Translations under genes and position numbers: made by a program
Shown here: piece after piece, positions 11,504 to 21,315 of the stretch
How positions within the stretch are numbered: the stretch's first letter is position 1
How the letters are laid out: every line of letters begins with the position of its first letter
NCBI RefSeq assembly: GCF_001761485.1
Contig: NC_090771.1
Location: 2,294,001-2,358,000, forward strand
DNA from: Yarrowia lipolytica
Lineage: Eukaryota; Ascomycota; Dipodascomycetes; Dipodascales
Length of the DNA stretch: 64,000 bases
Direction: 5' to 3'
Notes under the pieces: generated by a model
Seen by the model: only the letters and a program-made list of their open reading frames with translations
Databases searched by the model: none
What the model was told of the DNA's origin: nothing

Positions 11504-12118
11504 TTCCAGGCTATTTGTGAGCGTTTGCAAGCACTAGTGTGTGTGATGTTAGCTGTTCGTGTTCGTGTTCGTGTAGCGGTGTGCAGTGAATAAAGGGTGC
11601 AGTTGTGATGCACTGCAACAGTCAAGTGGATTTAGAATATCTAGTGAGGATGTCTTAACAAAATAGACGTTGGGGTGGCACGGGTTTGTGAGGCTACGTA
11701 GGAGAATTGGGAATATAAATTACAACTGAAGAAACGAAACAGCGTTCACGTCACATCATCAACGAGAAGTATTTCGGAAAAATCTTTTTGGGGAGATCCA
11801 GAATAACAGCGTAGCAGAGCTACCTTAGTTTAGATGTTGTAAAAATACCCGCCATTTAGCCGCCGTGTGAGAACCTTAGTGTAACCATCACCTTGGGCGT
11901 TTGAGACCTTAGTAATATAATTTTTAGCAATTTCTTGAGCTTTACACGAAACCAAGGTACATATATATAGCTACGATTGATGTACCAGGTAGCTACCGGC
12001 TACTGGGTACTTCCACAGCGATTCCTGCTTAGACACGCACATCAGGACCTGCACGACGCGTCAACTTAATTAGAGCACATCAAAAATTCGTCACGCACAC
12101 AACACAACGATATCAAAA
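11504..12118. promoter_or_regulatory. Shared divergent promoter region, dynein IC / SLD5
   Basis: A 615-base region between two divergent start codons. A TATATATA stretch begins near 11962, about 150 bases before the SLD5 ATG. Three copies of ACCTTAGT lie between about 11820 and 11915. No other gene is seen. Confidence 0.5.
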
Positions 12119-12901
12119 ATGGAGGAGGACAACTTGGACTTGGAAGGCATGGACATTCACAGCGGGCTCGACTCGTCGTTCCACTCACCGCCGCACACAT
12201 CTGATCCAGCGGGTCTGAGCATGGATGAAACGGACGATATTGATGATCTGATCAACAACGTGCGACCACACGACCCACTAGGTACTTTGGAAGAGAAGGA
12301 GGCTGATATCAAAGAGTTGACACATTCATGGGTGACTGAGCGAATGTCACCAACGCTTCTTCCGACGAAGGAGGCGCTGTTGTTCCGGATTCTCAAACGT
12401 GTGCAGCTTCAGATCGAGGTGATTGAGGAGAAGTCGATAGACATGAGTCCGGACACAGACGTGAAGCTGGAACTGCTGATTGTGGAGACGGAGCTGGAGC
12501 GTATCAAGTACCTGATCCGGTCGTATCTGCGCGTGCGACTGCTTAAGATCGATAACAGCATGGAGTACTACCAGTCTTCCCCCTTGGACAGAATGAACAT
12601 GTCTCAAACAGAGAGAATGTATCTCAACCGGCACTATGCGCTGTTGAAGAATCTGTACGCGCATCAGTTTATGAACACGTTCCCAGACAGTCTCAAACAG
12701 ATGAACGACTCTTCAGGAAGTGCAAGCATGGTTCAGGAGCCCAACATGGACCATCCAGTGTTTGTGCGAGTAGTCAAGGATACAGGACGAAAGATTATCA
12801 TTGGAAACGATTCAGTCAAGCTGCGAAAGGGTAGTATCGTCGTCATCAAGTACTCCATCATCGTGAAGTATGTTGAGAGTGGTGATGTTGTTTTCATTTG
12901 A
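12119..12901 (+). CDS. SLD5: GINS complex subunit Sld5
   Basis: A 260-residue subunit of the GINS tetramer, which joins Mcm2-7 and Cdc45 in the replicative helicase (CMG). Diagnostic sequence: HSWVTERMSPTLLP and the block VETELERIKYLIRSYLRVRL around residues 122-141, the helical A-domain signature of Sld5. The C-terminal B-domain ends in SIVVIKYSIIVKYVESGDVV, also typical. The acidic N-terminal extension (about 60 residues) is usual in fungi. The ATG at 12119 is preceded by an A-rich leader (ATCAAAA). Length is close to the 294 residues of yeast Sld5. It sits in nuclear replication complexes. Confidence 0.93.
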   Translation: MEEDNLDLEGMDIHSGLDSSFHSPPHTSDPAGLSMDETDDIDDLINNVRPHDPLGTLEEKEADIKELTHSWVTERMSPTLLPTKEALLFRILKRVQLQIEVIEEKSIDMSPDTDVKLELLIVETELERIKYLIRSYLRVRLLKIDNSMEYYQSSPLDRMNMSQTERMYLNRHYALLKNLYAHQFMNTFPDSLKQMNDSSGSASMVQEPNMDHPVFVRVVKDTGRKIIIGNDSVKLRKGSIVVIKYSIIVKYVESGDVVFI

Positions 12902-13742
12902 TGAGAGAAGGAAAATGAGGTGAAACAACTCGACGGGGGAGTTCATGGAACTAATGCTGAGACACGCAAGCTGTGGGCTGTTAGTTATTTTGTGAAGTTG
13001 ACGCTCGCATGCTACGTTATTGACACCCGTACATACCGACGATTGTGTGTCAAGAGCTCAAGCAGCTAAAATATGACAATCGCCCACTTGCCTTGTCTGT
13101 ATCATCAGTTACTCGACGAAGCCTTAAAAAGCAAGACACTTCAACGTGGTCGAGACGTTTAGCATGTATCTAACTCACCATGGAGACCCTGCGCGGGCGA
13201 CCTGGAAGCTGTACATACAGATGCTTACCATAAATAGAGACATCTAATTGTAAAATGCATATCATCATTAACCCTTAGTGCTTCCAGGTAACGGTATTGG
13301 TCGCATTGGACTTGGTCTTGGGCAAATTGCGCCTTAGTTACCACTTAACCCAAGTAAAATACCATGCATCACAGAATCTCACCTATAAAGACAAGACTAT
13401 CAAACCAAAGGTCATTATTTCGTTTATTTTACGAAGTGCTGTAACCTATCATTATCCATAATATTACTTGGCATTACCAAGTAACTTACTTGTTCCAGAA
13501 TCATGCCTTCAAAACACCTTATGAGTTAACAATTACGAGATAAAAAACTCAGATGCGTTTTTTGAGTCCCTCAATCACCGATGAAAAGCACTTCCTTCCT
13601 ACATAATGTACTCTTACTGTTCCCTACATCTCACACTATCCAGTTCCCCATTTTCTTCATGAAAACTCTAACTGCTTATCACGCTTAGGCTATACTACAG
13701 GAACAAACGACACACTACTGTACTAACGACACCAGAACACCC
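12902..13742. other. Intergenic region SLD5-RTC1
   Basis: An 841-base spacer between tandem genes. An ACCTATAAAG element near 13381 is a possible TATA box, and a C/A-rich leader precedes RTC1. No gene is seen. Confidence 0.5.
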
Positions 13743-16700
13743 ATGAGCAACAAGGGCAGCCAAGCGGGCTCCAACGAGGGCTCCCTGGCAAAACTGATGC
13801 ACGGGCATTTCAACTTACCCATGTTATCGTCCAATCCGCCCTCCGATGGCTCTTCACCGGAAAATCAATCTTCGACAGGTGGATCCCCACAACCAAACTC
13901 TTCGGACGCTGGAGGATCAGCCTTTGCGAGGTTCGGAAAGGCTTTGTATGGCCGCAATCTCGGTCCTACACCAGTTCCTACTTCTGCACCGACATCTGCG
14001 CCTTCTCACGTGGAATCTCCTTCGAATCAACCACCTCGACTCTCGTTCACTACAAAATCCGGCATTCTGGCCATGAGCCCATCACCAGACTGGTCCCAGG
14101 CCGTCATTGCTGGAAGAGATTTCCTGCAAATCGTCAACGTCACCGACACAGAAATTGTGCAGCATCTGGACTTATTTGGAAGCCCTGGATACAAGGAAAA
14201 ACATCCTTTGAGCTCAGTGTCCGTGGTCAAATGGGGACTGCGACAATATGCCAAATACATCATTCTGGGAAAGACCAACGGTCATATTCAGGTCTACAAT
14301 GCCGATTCTACTACTTCAAAGGCCTCCTACCAGTTGCATGAGTACAACACCTCCATCAATTCTCTAGGACTCAACCCCCACGCTACTCACATGCTGCTGT
14401 CCGGTAACTCGGCAGGTATCGCAAAGACTTGGGACATGCGATCATCTAACAAAAAACCCTTGGCTCAATTTGTCAAAAACGGAGACATTTGTCGTGAACT
14501 CAAGGTGTCGCCTTTCGACAGCACCAAGTTCGCCATGATCTACGACTCGGGAGTGGTTCAACGGTGGGATATTCGTAACCCCTCGGGACCAGAACGACGA
14601 ATGAATGCCCATGCACAAAGAGGACTCACACTAGACTGGCATGAGGAGTTTGATTACATTGTCACTGGAGGACGAGACAAGCAGATCCAGATCTGGAACA
14701 TGGCTGCAGGAGAGACGGCCAGGGTTCCAGACCACGTGATTAATACACCCAACGGCGTACACAAAGTCCGTTGGCAACAACACGCCTTTAACCCTAAAAA
14801 TATCCTAGATTGCGATATTGCTTCGTCGTCCATGGATCTATACGACTACAGGGTTCACATCTGGTCGCCCAAAAGAAAGTACATCCCTCGAATTGTGATC
14901 GAGGACCATGAGGCACGTCTGACGGAGGTTCAATGGAAGTCTGGCACCCAACTGTGGACTGCTGCACGTGACAACAAGTTTATCCAACGAGACATCTCTT
15001 ACGAAGAACCTGTGATCAACCAGCTTCCCAAGGTGTCGAATACCTGGTCCACAACTGGCTTGCTGATGACAGTTCAGGGCAATAATGCCATCAACCAGCA
15101 TGAGTACGAAGACAATGCTCCTTCCACAGTCCCCGGTTCTTCTGCTGCATCTGTGCATGAGCGAGAACGCGAGGGCTCACGTGTATCGCTACGGCTCTCG
15201 TTCAACTCGCGAACTCAACAAAAGCCCAAAATGAATTCTCTCAAGGAAGAAGGGCCAGTGGATCAGCTTCTCTACGAGGTTCCTCATGTTGGAATCAACG
15301 AAAAGAGCATCACCTTGGCTGCCAACAATGCGGAGTACCAGGTTACAGAGACATCCACTGTTCTCGACATCTGCATCCACAACGCTCGAGTGGCAAAAGC
15401 CATCGGACGTCCTCGTATGGCCCAGACGTGGCTTGTTTTGCATCGTGCTCTAGAATGGGAGCTGGAAGAGTGGAAGAAGAAGAGAGAAGAGAAGCGGGAA
15501 AAGTTCGAAAAGCTCAGTGCACTGGTACTTCCTAGTCGTCAGAACACCCTGGATCGAGGAAGTGGTCCCAATAGTGCCACCAGTAACCTGTTATCTTCTC
15601 TGAAATCATTGGAAGGAACCCCTCGACCAGCTGGAGCACACATGCTTTCTGATGCTGCTTCTATCACATCCAAATTGTCTCTGGAGAAGACTGTCACTCA
15701 AGAAAGTGACCCCCGGCCAACGCTGTTGACGAGTCGGTCGATATCTTCTCCTGTGGCTGTCCCTACAACCCCCAAGAGCGGTTCTCGATCAAGTTCTCAA
15801 AGGCGACCCTCTTTTGGACCTGCCACAGCGGAATCTGTTGGCTCTGCAGGCTCCGACATTGCCTTTGGTTCCTACGAGTCTGGCAGTAACTCCGAAGAAG
15901 CCGTCTCTCCCGTTGCTCAAGAGAAGTTCACTCATCTCGGCATTTCTCGAACCGCAGCCTCCAAAGAAGGTACCTTTTCCGGTCCCTCAACTCCGTCTTC
16001 TTCTACAACTTCTGGAGCTCTGTCTATTCTGAACGGCAAGGGTATCAACCCTGAGGCCCGTTCGCTGCTAACAGGTATCATAGAAGAGGGCTCTTTCAGC
16101 AGCAACTCCTCAGTTCGAAGTCTGATGGTCGAGGATCGCGAGAAGGTCAATCAGGGGCGGGAACGGGATGTTTCTCTAGCGTCTTCTATCTCTAATGTTG
16201 CCTCTTCACATCACTCTCTTTCGCATTCACACACTGACGACAGTGAGGACTTCTTTGGAGGTGGAGTGGCTCCTCGACGGTCTCAATCACCTGAATCAGA
16301 AGATGATGATATGCTCCCTGCTAACAAAATCTCCATTGCGGCCACTGCATCGGCCCTGGCTGCTGCCGCTGTTCCTCCTGCAGCAATTTCGACTCCTTCA
16401 GTGGTGACTAAGGGCATTGCTTCACCCAAAAAGTCGATTGAGGAGGTCTACACGCCTCCTGAGAACCCCGACTACATTTCAGATTCTGAACTGGACGAGT
16501 TTATCGCCTTCTCCCAATCTCTACAACATCCTTGGTCGCCTCTGAAGCTGCTCAAGGACTGTAACGAGTACTATCATTTGGACGGAGACGTGCAATTCTG
16601 TGCGATTCTCGCTCTCATCTTCTCGCGAACTCATCCTTCGGCGTTCCCCGAAGACAACATGGTTGAGGAGGTGCTACACTGCTACATCATGCAGTTACAG

Positions 16701-17051
16701 AAGCTGCAGTGTGTGGTTGCCCTGGCCGAGCTCATCAACAGCTGCAAGAAGTTCAAATCCATCTATCATATGGGTCAAACCAACACCTCCATCAACCAGC
16801 AGTGTCCCACGTGTGGCTCTGTGTTGTCAGAAGCGAACGCTGCCTCCGAACAGAAGGCCTTCTGGTACTGTTCCAAATGTCATAGTCTGCTGGACGGATG
16901 TGTTCTTTGTAGAGAGACAATTAAGGGTCTGGGAGCTTGCATGCTTGCTTGTGGTCACTATGGACATTTCGAATGCATGAAAGGCTGGGTGATTGACGAC
17001 AATATGACTGAGTGTCCATCAGGCTGTGGAGCCAAGATTACTGATTTTTGA
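13743..17051 (+). CDS. RTC1: SEA complex subunit Rtc1/Sea2 (WDR24-like, WD40 + RING)
   Basis: A 1,102-residue protein of the SEA/GATOR2-type complex on the vacuole, which regulates TORC1 (WDR24 in animals). Order of parts: a Ser/Pro/Asn-rich N terminus to about residue 95; a WD40 propeller to about 430 (motifs AKTWDMRSSN, VQRWDIRNP, IQIWNMAAGE); a long Ser-rich linker; a helical segment (about 910-1010); and a C-terminal RING-like zinc domain from about residue 1021 (CPTCGSVL, CSKC, GCVLCR, CGHYGHFECM, CPSGCG). Domain order and the RING match Rtc1. The ATG at 13743 is the first in frame. It converges on TRK1 with 1.35 kb between. Confidence 0.92.
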   Translation: MSNKGSQAGSNEGSLAKLMHGHFNLPMLSSNPPSDGSSPENQSSTGGSPQPNSSDAGGSAFARFGKALYGRNLGPTPVPTSAPTSAPSHVESPSNQPPRLSFTTKSGILAMSPSPDWSQAVIAGRDFLQIVNVTDTEIVQHLDLFGSPGYKEKHPLSSVSVVKWGLRQYAKYIILGKTNGHIQVYNADSTTSKASYQLHEYNTSINSLGLNPHATHMLLSGNSAGIAKTWDMRSSNKKPLAQFVKNGDICRELKVSPFDSTKFAMIYDSGVVQRWDIRNPSGPERRMNAHAQRGLTLDWHEEFDYIVTGGRDKQIQIWNMAAGETARVPDHVINTPNGVHKVRWQQHAFNPKNILDCDIASSSMDLYDYRVHIWSPKRKYIPRIVIEDHEARLTEVQWKSGTQLWTAARDNKFIQRDISYEEPVINQLPKVSNTWSTTGLLMTVQGNNAINQHEYEDNAPSTVPGSSAASVHEREREGSRVSLRLSFNSRTQQKPKMNSLKEEGPVDQLLYEVPHVGINEKSITLAANNAEYQVTETSTVLDICIHNARVAKAIGRPRMAQTWLVLHRALEWELEEWKKKREEKREKFEKLSALVLPSRQNTLDRGSGPNSATSNLLSSLKSLEGTPRPAGAHMLSDAASITSKLSLEKTVTQESDPRPTLLTSRSISSPVAVPTTPKSGSRSSSQRRPSFGPATAESVGSAGSDIAFGSYESGSNSEEAVSPVAQEKFTHLGISRTAASKEGTFSGPSTPSSSTTSGALSILNGKGINPEARSLLTGIIEEGSFSSNSSVRSLMVEDREKVNQGRERDVSLASSISNVASSHHSLSHSHTDDSEDFFGGGVAPRRSQSPESEDDDMLPANKISIAATASALAAAAVPPAAISTPSVVTKGIASPKKSIEEVYTPPENPDYISDSELDEFIAFSQSLQHPWSPLKLLKDCNEYYHLDGDVQFCAILALIFSRTHPSAFPEDNMVEEVLHCYIMQLQKLQCVVALAELINSCKKFKSIYHMGQTNTSINQQCPTCGSVLSEANAASEQKAFWYCSKCHSLLDGCVLCRETIKGLGACMLACGHYGHFECMKGWVIDDNMTECPSGCGAKITDF

Positions 17052-18402
17052 CGGAGAAACGGGTAAGTCAATTGCCATGTAACTAATATTTATTCTGTAC
17101 AATCGAGGATACTGTAAGGGGATCCATGGAAGTATGCTTGATCTAGCGATACAGAAATCTAGATTGAGACTGACAAAGCAGTATAGTCATACATACTCGT
17201 CCACATCCAGGAAGACACAGCTGAGTAATCCGAAACACTTATATAGCCCCACTCTTTCTTATGCCGTAGCTAGGAGGTACTTATTTCTGGGGGTTTGGAA
17301 CAAATCGCTCTCAGATTACTACTCGAACACCATAATTACCACAAAAGGAAGGTGTAGCAGTGTCTGCCGTATATCTCATACTGTAATCAGAAAAAAGCAT
17401 ACTTTAGTGTAAAGCATGTGCTCCCCACAAACTGTACACACCTTATTGTGAAGCTCCACAATTGTATTCGGTACAATCAGCCGCTCAGAAAACTGTATCC
17501 GGCCCTCGGTATCCCTGTAAAACACCATCTCTTGGCGCCAAGCTCTCCATTAATTTTGTCTTTGAGGCTGAGTTCTTGGCAATATTTTAATTTTTTCATG
17601 TCTCACTCAGATGACGTCACTCGAGGAGGTCGTTAGTTACCCACGTGTAGGTTCTCGACAGTTGATTGATTCTATGAAGTAGTAGTTTTTGTAGGTTTTT
17701 GCATTGGGAATACAATAAACGATGGTCTAGACTACAGTAGAAGTCGTGCTTGATTCCGTTCTAAACCTCGAAAAACCACTCATATGAAACATGAGTGGAA
17801 GTCGCCCTCAGTACAATACAGTAAACCAGCGCGCAACTTTATCATATCAGAATGAGACAAAGTGGGGTCTGTAGCTATTTGTTTGAAGAACGAACGATAA
17901 CTCCAATTCGACCAGTTGTTGTCGAATGAGGTAGCTTAATATTGGTCACATACCTGTTTTTATTCTATTACAGGGTCTGGTGAGTAATTGCTTTTTGAGC
18001 TACAAGTATAGTAGTTGAACTTTTGTTGATGTGAGACAGTACATAATTACCTTGAAGCCGGGCTCTGTACAAAATGGCCAACTGCTTGTCTAACACGTTA
18101 ATACGTGATAAATACTTGATATTGGAACCATTATTGACCTGAAAATATGGGGTTTGGAGTCCATATATCTTCAGTGTTGAGATCCATCGTTTATCCACGT
18201 TTGTCTGTACATATTGTGTCCTCTTCTGTGGTGGTTGTGATGCAAGAAAAAGCCGATTCAGTAAGATTCCACTCGACACAGCCATAAGTTGTAATGTTCA
18301 TCAAAATATTGCGAAAAAAAATTTATATCCGTTTACGCTCTCGATATTATTATTATCATGATAAATATTTATTCTATATGCTTTATAAATATGCTAATCC
18401 TC
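17052..18402. other. Intergenic region between convergent RTC1 and TRK1
   Basis: A 1.35 kb spacer. It has one small open frame on the minus strand (17968-18285, listed separately), a TACAAGTA octamer at 18001, and A/T-rich tracts near 18310-18400. Nothing else can be supported. Confidence 0.5.
17968..18285 (-). CDS. Possible small protein, 105 aa, unrecognised
   Basis: ATG-started frame of 105 residues beginning MAVSSGILLNRLFLASQPPQ. The first 20 residues lack acidic residues, which would suit a mitochondrial targeting sequence, and the rest is basic and polar. I recognise no family. It lies only about 120 bases beyond the TRK1 stop on the same strand, so it may simply be chance sequence in a 3' region. 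The call rests on length and ATG only. Confidence 0.22.
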   Translation of the reverse strand: MAVSSGILLNRLFLASQPPQKRTQYVQTNVDKRWISTLKIYGLQTPYFQVNNGSNIKYLSRINVLDKQLAILYRARLQGNYVLSHINKSSTTILVAQKAITHQTL

Positions 18403-21315
18403 CTAATCATCCGCGAGGTCCAATCCTCCAGGACCCTTGAGCTCCGGGAAATACGAGTCCATCTCGATACCCTGCTCGTCCTTGTGCAGCTTCTTTTTGT
18501 TATCGGACAACTCACCCCTGAGCTTGTTATCCTCCTGCTCCTGCTCTCTCTTCTCCATCCGCTTGAGGTAGTCCTCATCCACGGAAGGCATGGGCGACGA
18601 GGGCACAATGGGGTCGAGATCCCGAGGACCAATGTCAGACACGTTGGACGTCTGCCGAGAATGAGAGGAGCCCCGAAGAGGGTACGACTCATTACCTCCA
18701 GCGCCTGGTCCAGAGCTCATCATCGTATGTGAACGCATGGGGTAGGGCAGGCCCATGGTCTCTGTGAGCTCGTTGGAGTTAGCAGACATCGTTCTGCCTC
18801 GTCGTAGGTGGGATCGAGTCACCGCATCGTCCTTTCTATGCATCTCGTCGGAAGGAAGAATGATGGCACGATCGACCGAGTACGGCAGACCTCGATGTCT
18901 GCCTCGGATCATCATGGCAATGATAATGAGCTTTGAGATGGTGCTAAACTTGCCGGACAAGGACGTGTTCACATCATCGTAGCCCATGGACATGCCGACC
19001 GTACCGTATGCAGAGACAACCTCGAAAAGCACAGTGAAGCCAGTAAAACCGAGATCCGTAACGTCCTTGATCTTGGTGCCTTCACAGATACAGATAATAA
19101 AGAGCCCTAAGAAGATGTACCACAAATCGTAACCAAGCTGGGCACGCAGGTGGGCTGTGACATACGACGGATGCTTCTTCTTCTTGCCCTTGTAGAGATG
19201 CTCGGGGTCGTTCTCCTCGTTCTCTGCCTCCTCATCAGCCGTAGGGGCCTGGTCGTACTCACTCTCTTCGTCTCCCCCTCCATAAATACCCAGAGACTGT
19301 TCCTCGTAAACGTTAGTTCGTCGAATCGAGATGGCAATGGGCAGAATGGCAATGTACATCATGATCATGTACGATACCTGGATGGACGGATGGAGTTCGG
19401 CAATAGAGACAGAGGTGAAACCGGCTGTTCGAGTAGAGAAGGCCTGGAACAAGCCTGATACAACCCTGTAACCGGGCCTCATCTCGGTGACTGCAGGTGC
19501 GTTGAAGTCCAGAATGATGAAGAAGACGAGGTCGACAGAGTTCAGAATCACCAGTGTTGCAAACAACCACCAGGTGGCAGTGGAAGGGAACAGCATGGTG
19601 AAACATCGTCGAGGATGATCAAGCAGGAAACCGGTACACTCCTTGAGTGAGGAGTCTCGAGGTGAGAGCTTGAACATGATCCAGATGATGAACCGAAGTA
19701 GAACAGGGAAGCCCGTGTTACCGATGACAATGAAGAAGGACATGGTCAACAGAACATAAATGGCTTCCTGATAAGATCCCATGGAGTCCGGGGTTAGAGT
19801 GAAACCCACATCGTTGAAGGTCGACTGAGCGGTGAAAAATGCCCACCACGTCGGCGTCACTCCACACGAGTACACGTAGTCTCTGTACTTGGGCATGTAG
19901 ATGGCCCAGGGCAGCAGCATGATGGCGCACATGAGATGGAAGCCGACGAAGTAGGCAACCAGCACCTTGGACAGTACCTTGAGAGCCCGATACTCGATTC
20001 CTCCCAGCTCCTCCTTTTGCTCCTCTGTCAGATCAACAAATGCAGAGTTACGACCAACTGTGGGACTCCAAGACAGGTAGTTGGACGACATGGTCTTGTT
20101 GAGATCGGCGTTGGAGGTGGCACCACTGGAAGAAGCGGCGTCTGAGCCGCGTCGTCGATTAGAAAGAAACCGATCAAATGTAAGAGACCGTTTAAAGTGT
20201 GCAAAGGCTCCTTCATGGTTCTTCTCTTCAGTGTTGTCGCCGTCAAGGGTAAATGCACGTCGGTTCATGGGTTGGGTGCCGGCAAAGTCGTCATCTTCAG
20301 GAGACGGTCTGTGAACGGTCACGTTGGAACGCACCTTTTTCACCGTATCTCCTTCTGAAGAGTCGGAATCCGGATGCTGTCGGTAATACATGTCTTCTCG
20401 CTTGATGGAGGTGGGCTGGGTAGCGTCTGACGACTCACCCTCATCAATAGCATGCTCAGCGTCCAGTTGTCGTTGTGACTCACGCATTTCCTCCTTGAAC
20501 TGTTCCAGAGCAGACTTCTGAGCACGTGGGTGTTCCTGAGTCGAGAACGAAATTGCTCGTGGAGCTCTCTCGATCTCAGGTGAGTCCTCTTCGTCGTCGT
20601 CTCGGTCAGGGCGGTCACGAGGGCCTCTGATGACCAGAGCAGGTCCGTCGTCATCACTATCACTCTGTCCTTCAGGGTGTTCATGGGACAGCAAGTTGAT
20701 GGACCGGTACATATCTTCAGGCTCAACGGAGTGCGTTCGTTTTGGCTGCGGTAGATTTCCGAATGTGATTTCCTTGTTGAGGTTGGGGTTGTCGTTGTTG
20801 TGACCTTCCTTGTGAGGCGTTTCGTCGCTACTGTCGTTGTTGATGTTGCTGTTCAGGCCGGCCACTCCTGGGTTCTGGTGTCGCAGAGGAGGGCGTTGAA
20901 ACAGTCCGTTCTCGAGTGTGTCTTGTCGAGCTAACGTCGTGGCTGTTCTTCGCAGCTTTGACTGCAGTTTGGACTGGTTCTTGATGTCCTTGAACGATTT
21001 CTCGAACCAGTGCAGACGCATAAACACGACTCCTGAGTGAATCACAATCGGATTCGTCCACATGGAAATGCAGTAGAGCACCATCTGCTGCCACAGCTTG
21101 AGCGAGTTGAGATCGACGGTGTTGAGGCCTGCCTGTGTCGCAGCGCAGGCACACTGAAACAGGGCATCGATGTATTTTGTAGTTTTGGCGGGGTAGAATA
21201 GAAAAGTGCCGAAAATGGCCGAGCCAATGATGATGAAGTAGTGCACGACGATGAAGGTGATGCGAAAGTGTCGCAGCTTGCGGTACGCTCGTTTAGCGTA
21301 GTCCACTATGAACAT
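18403..21315 (-). CDS. TRK1: Trk-type high-affinity potassium transporter
   Basis: A 970-residue plasma-membrane K+ uptake protein of the fungal Trk family. The first membrane-P-loop-membrane unit lies at about residues 16-90, with the selectivity-filter segment QAGLNTVDLNS. A long hydrophilic, charged loop (about 125-440) separates it from the remaining units, as in yeast Trk1. Later filter segments include FSTRTAGFTSVS and SAYGTVGMSMGY. The cytoplasmic tail (about 870-970) is polar and acidic. The ATG at 21315 (MFIVDYAKRAYRK) is chosen because the frame upstream opens only with TTG and the segment before it is unlike the family. A TATAAAT lies about 120 bases upstream. It is divergent from YJU2. 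Confidence 0.92.
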   Translation of the reverse strand: MFIVDYAKRAYRKLRHFRITFIVVHYFIIIGSAIFGTFLFYPAKTTKYIDALFQCACAATQAGLNTVDLNSLKLWQQMVLYCISMWTNPIVIHSGVVFMRLHWFEKSFKDIKNQSKLQSKLRRTATTLARQDTLENGLFQRPPLRHQNPGVAGLNSNINNDSSDETPHKEGHNNDNPNLNKEITFGNLPQPKRTHSVEPEDMYRSINLLSHEHPEGQSDSDDDGPALVIRGPRDRPDRDDDEEDSPEIERAPRAISFSTQEHPRAQKSALEQFKEEMRESQRQLDAEHAIDEGESSDATQPTSIKREDMYYRQHPDSDSSEGDTVKKVRSNVTVHRPSPEDDDFAGTQPMNRRAFTLDGDNTEEKNHEGAFAHFKRSLTFDRFLSNRRRGSDAASSSGATSNADLNKTMSSNYLSWSPTVGRNSAFVDLTEEQKEELGGIEYRALKVLSKVLVAYFVGFHLMCAIMLLPWAIYMPKYRDYVYSCGVTPTWWAFFTAQSTFNDVGFTLTPDSMGSYQEAIYVLLTMSFFIVIGNTGFPVLLRFIIWIMFKLSPRDSSLKECTGFLLDHPRRCFTMLFPSTATWWLFATLVILNSVDLVFFIILDFNAPAVTEMRPGYRVVSGLFQAFSTRTAGFTSVSIAELHPSIQVSYMIMMYIAILPIAISIRRTNVYEEQSLGIYGGGDEESEYDQAPTADEEAENEENDPEHLYKGKKKKHPSYVTAHLRAQLGYDLWYIFLGLFIICICEGTKIKDVTDLGFTGFTVLFEVVSAYGTVGMSMGYDDVNTSLSGKFSTISKLIIIAMMIRGRHRGLPYSVDRAIILPSDEMHRKDDAVTRSHLRRGRTMSANSNELTETMGLPYPMRSHTMMSSGPGAGGNESYPLRGSSHSRQTSNVSDIGPRDLDPIVPSSPMPSVDEDYLKRMEKREQEQEDNKLRGELSDNKKKLHKDEQGIEMDSYFPELKGPGGLDLADD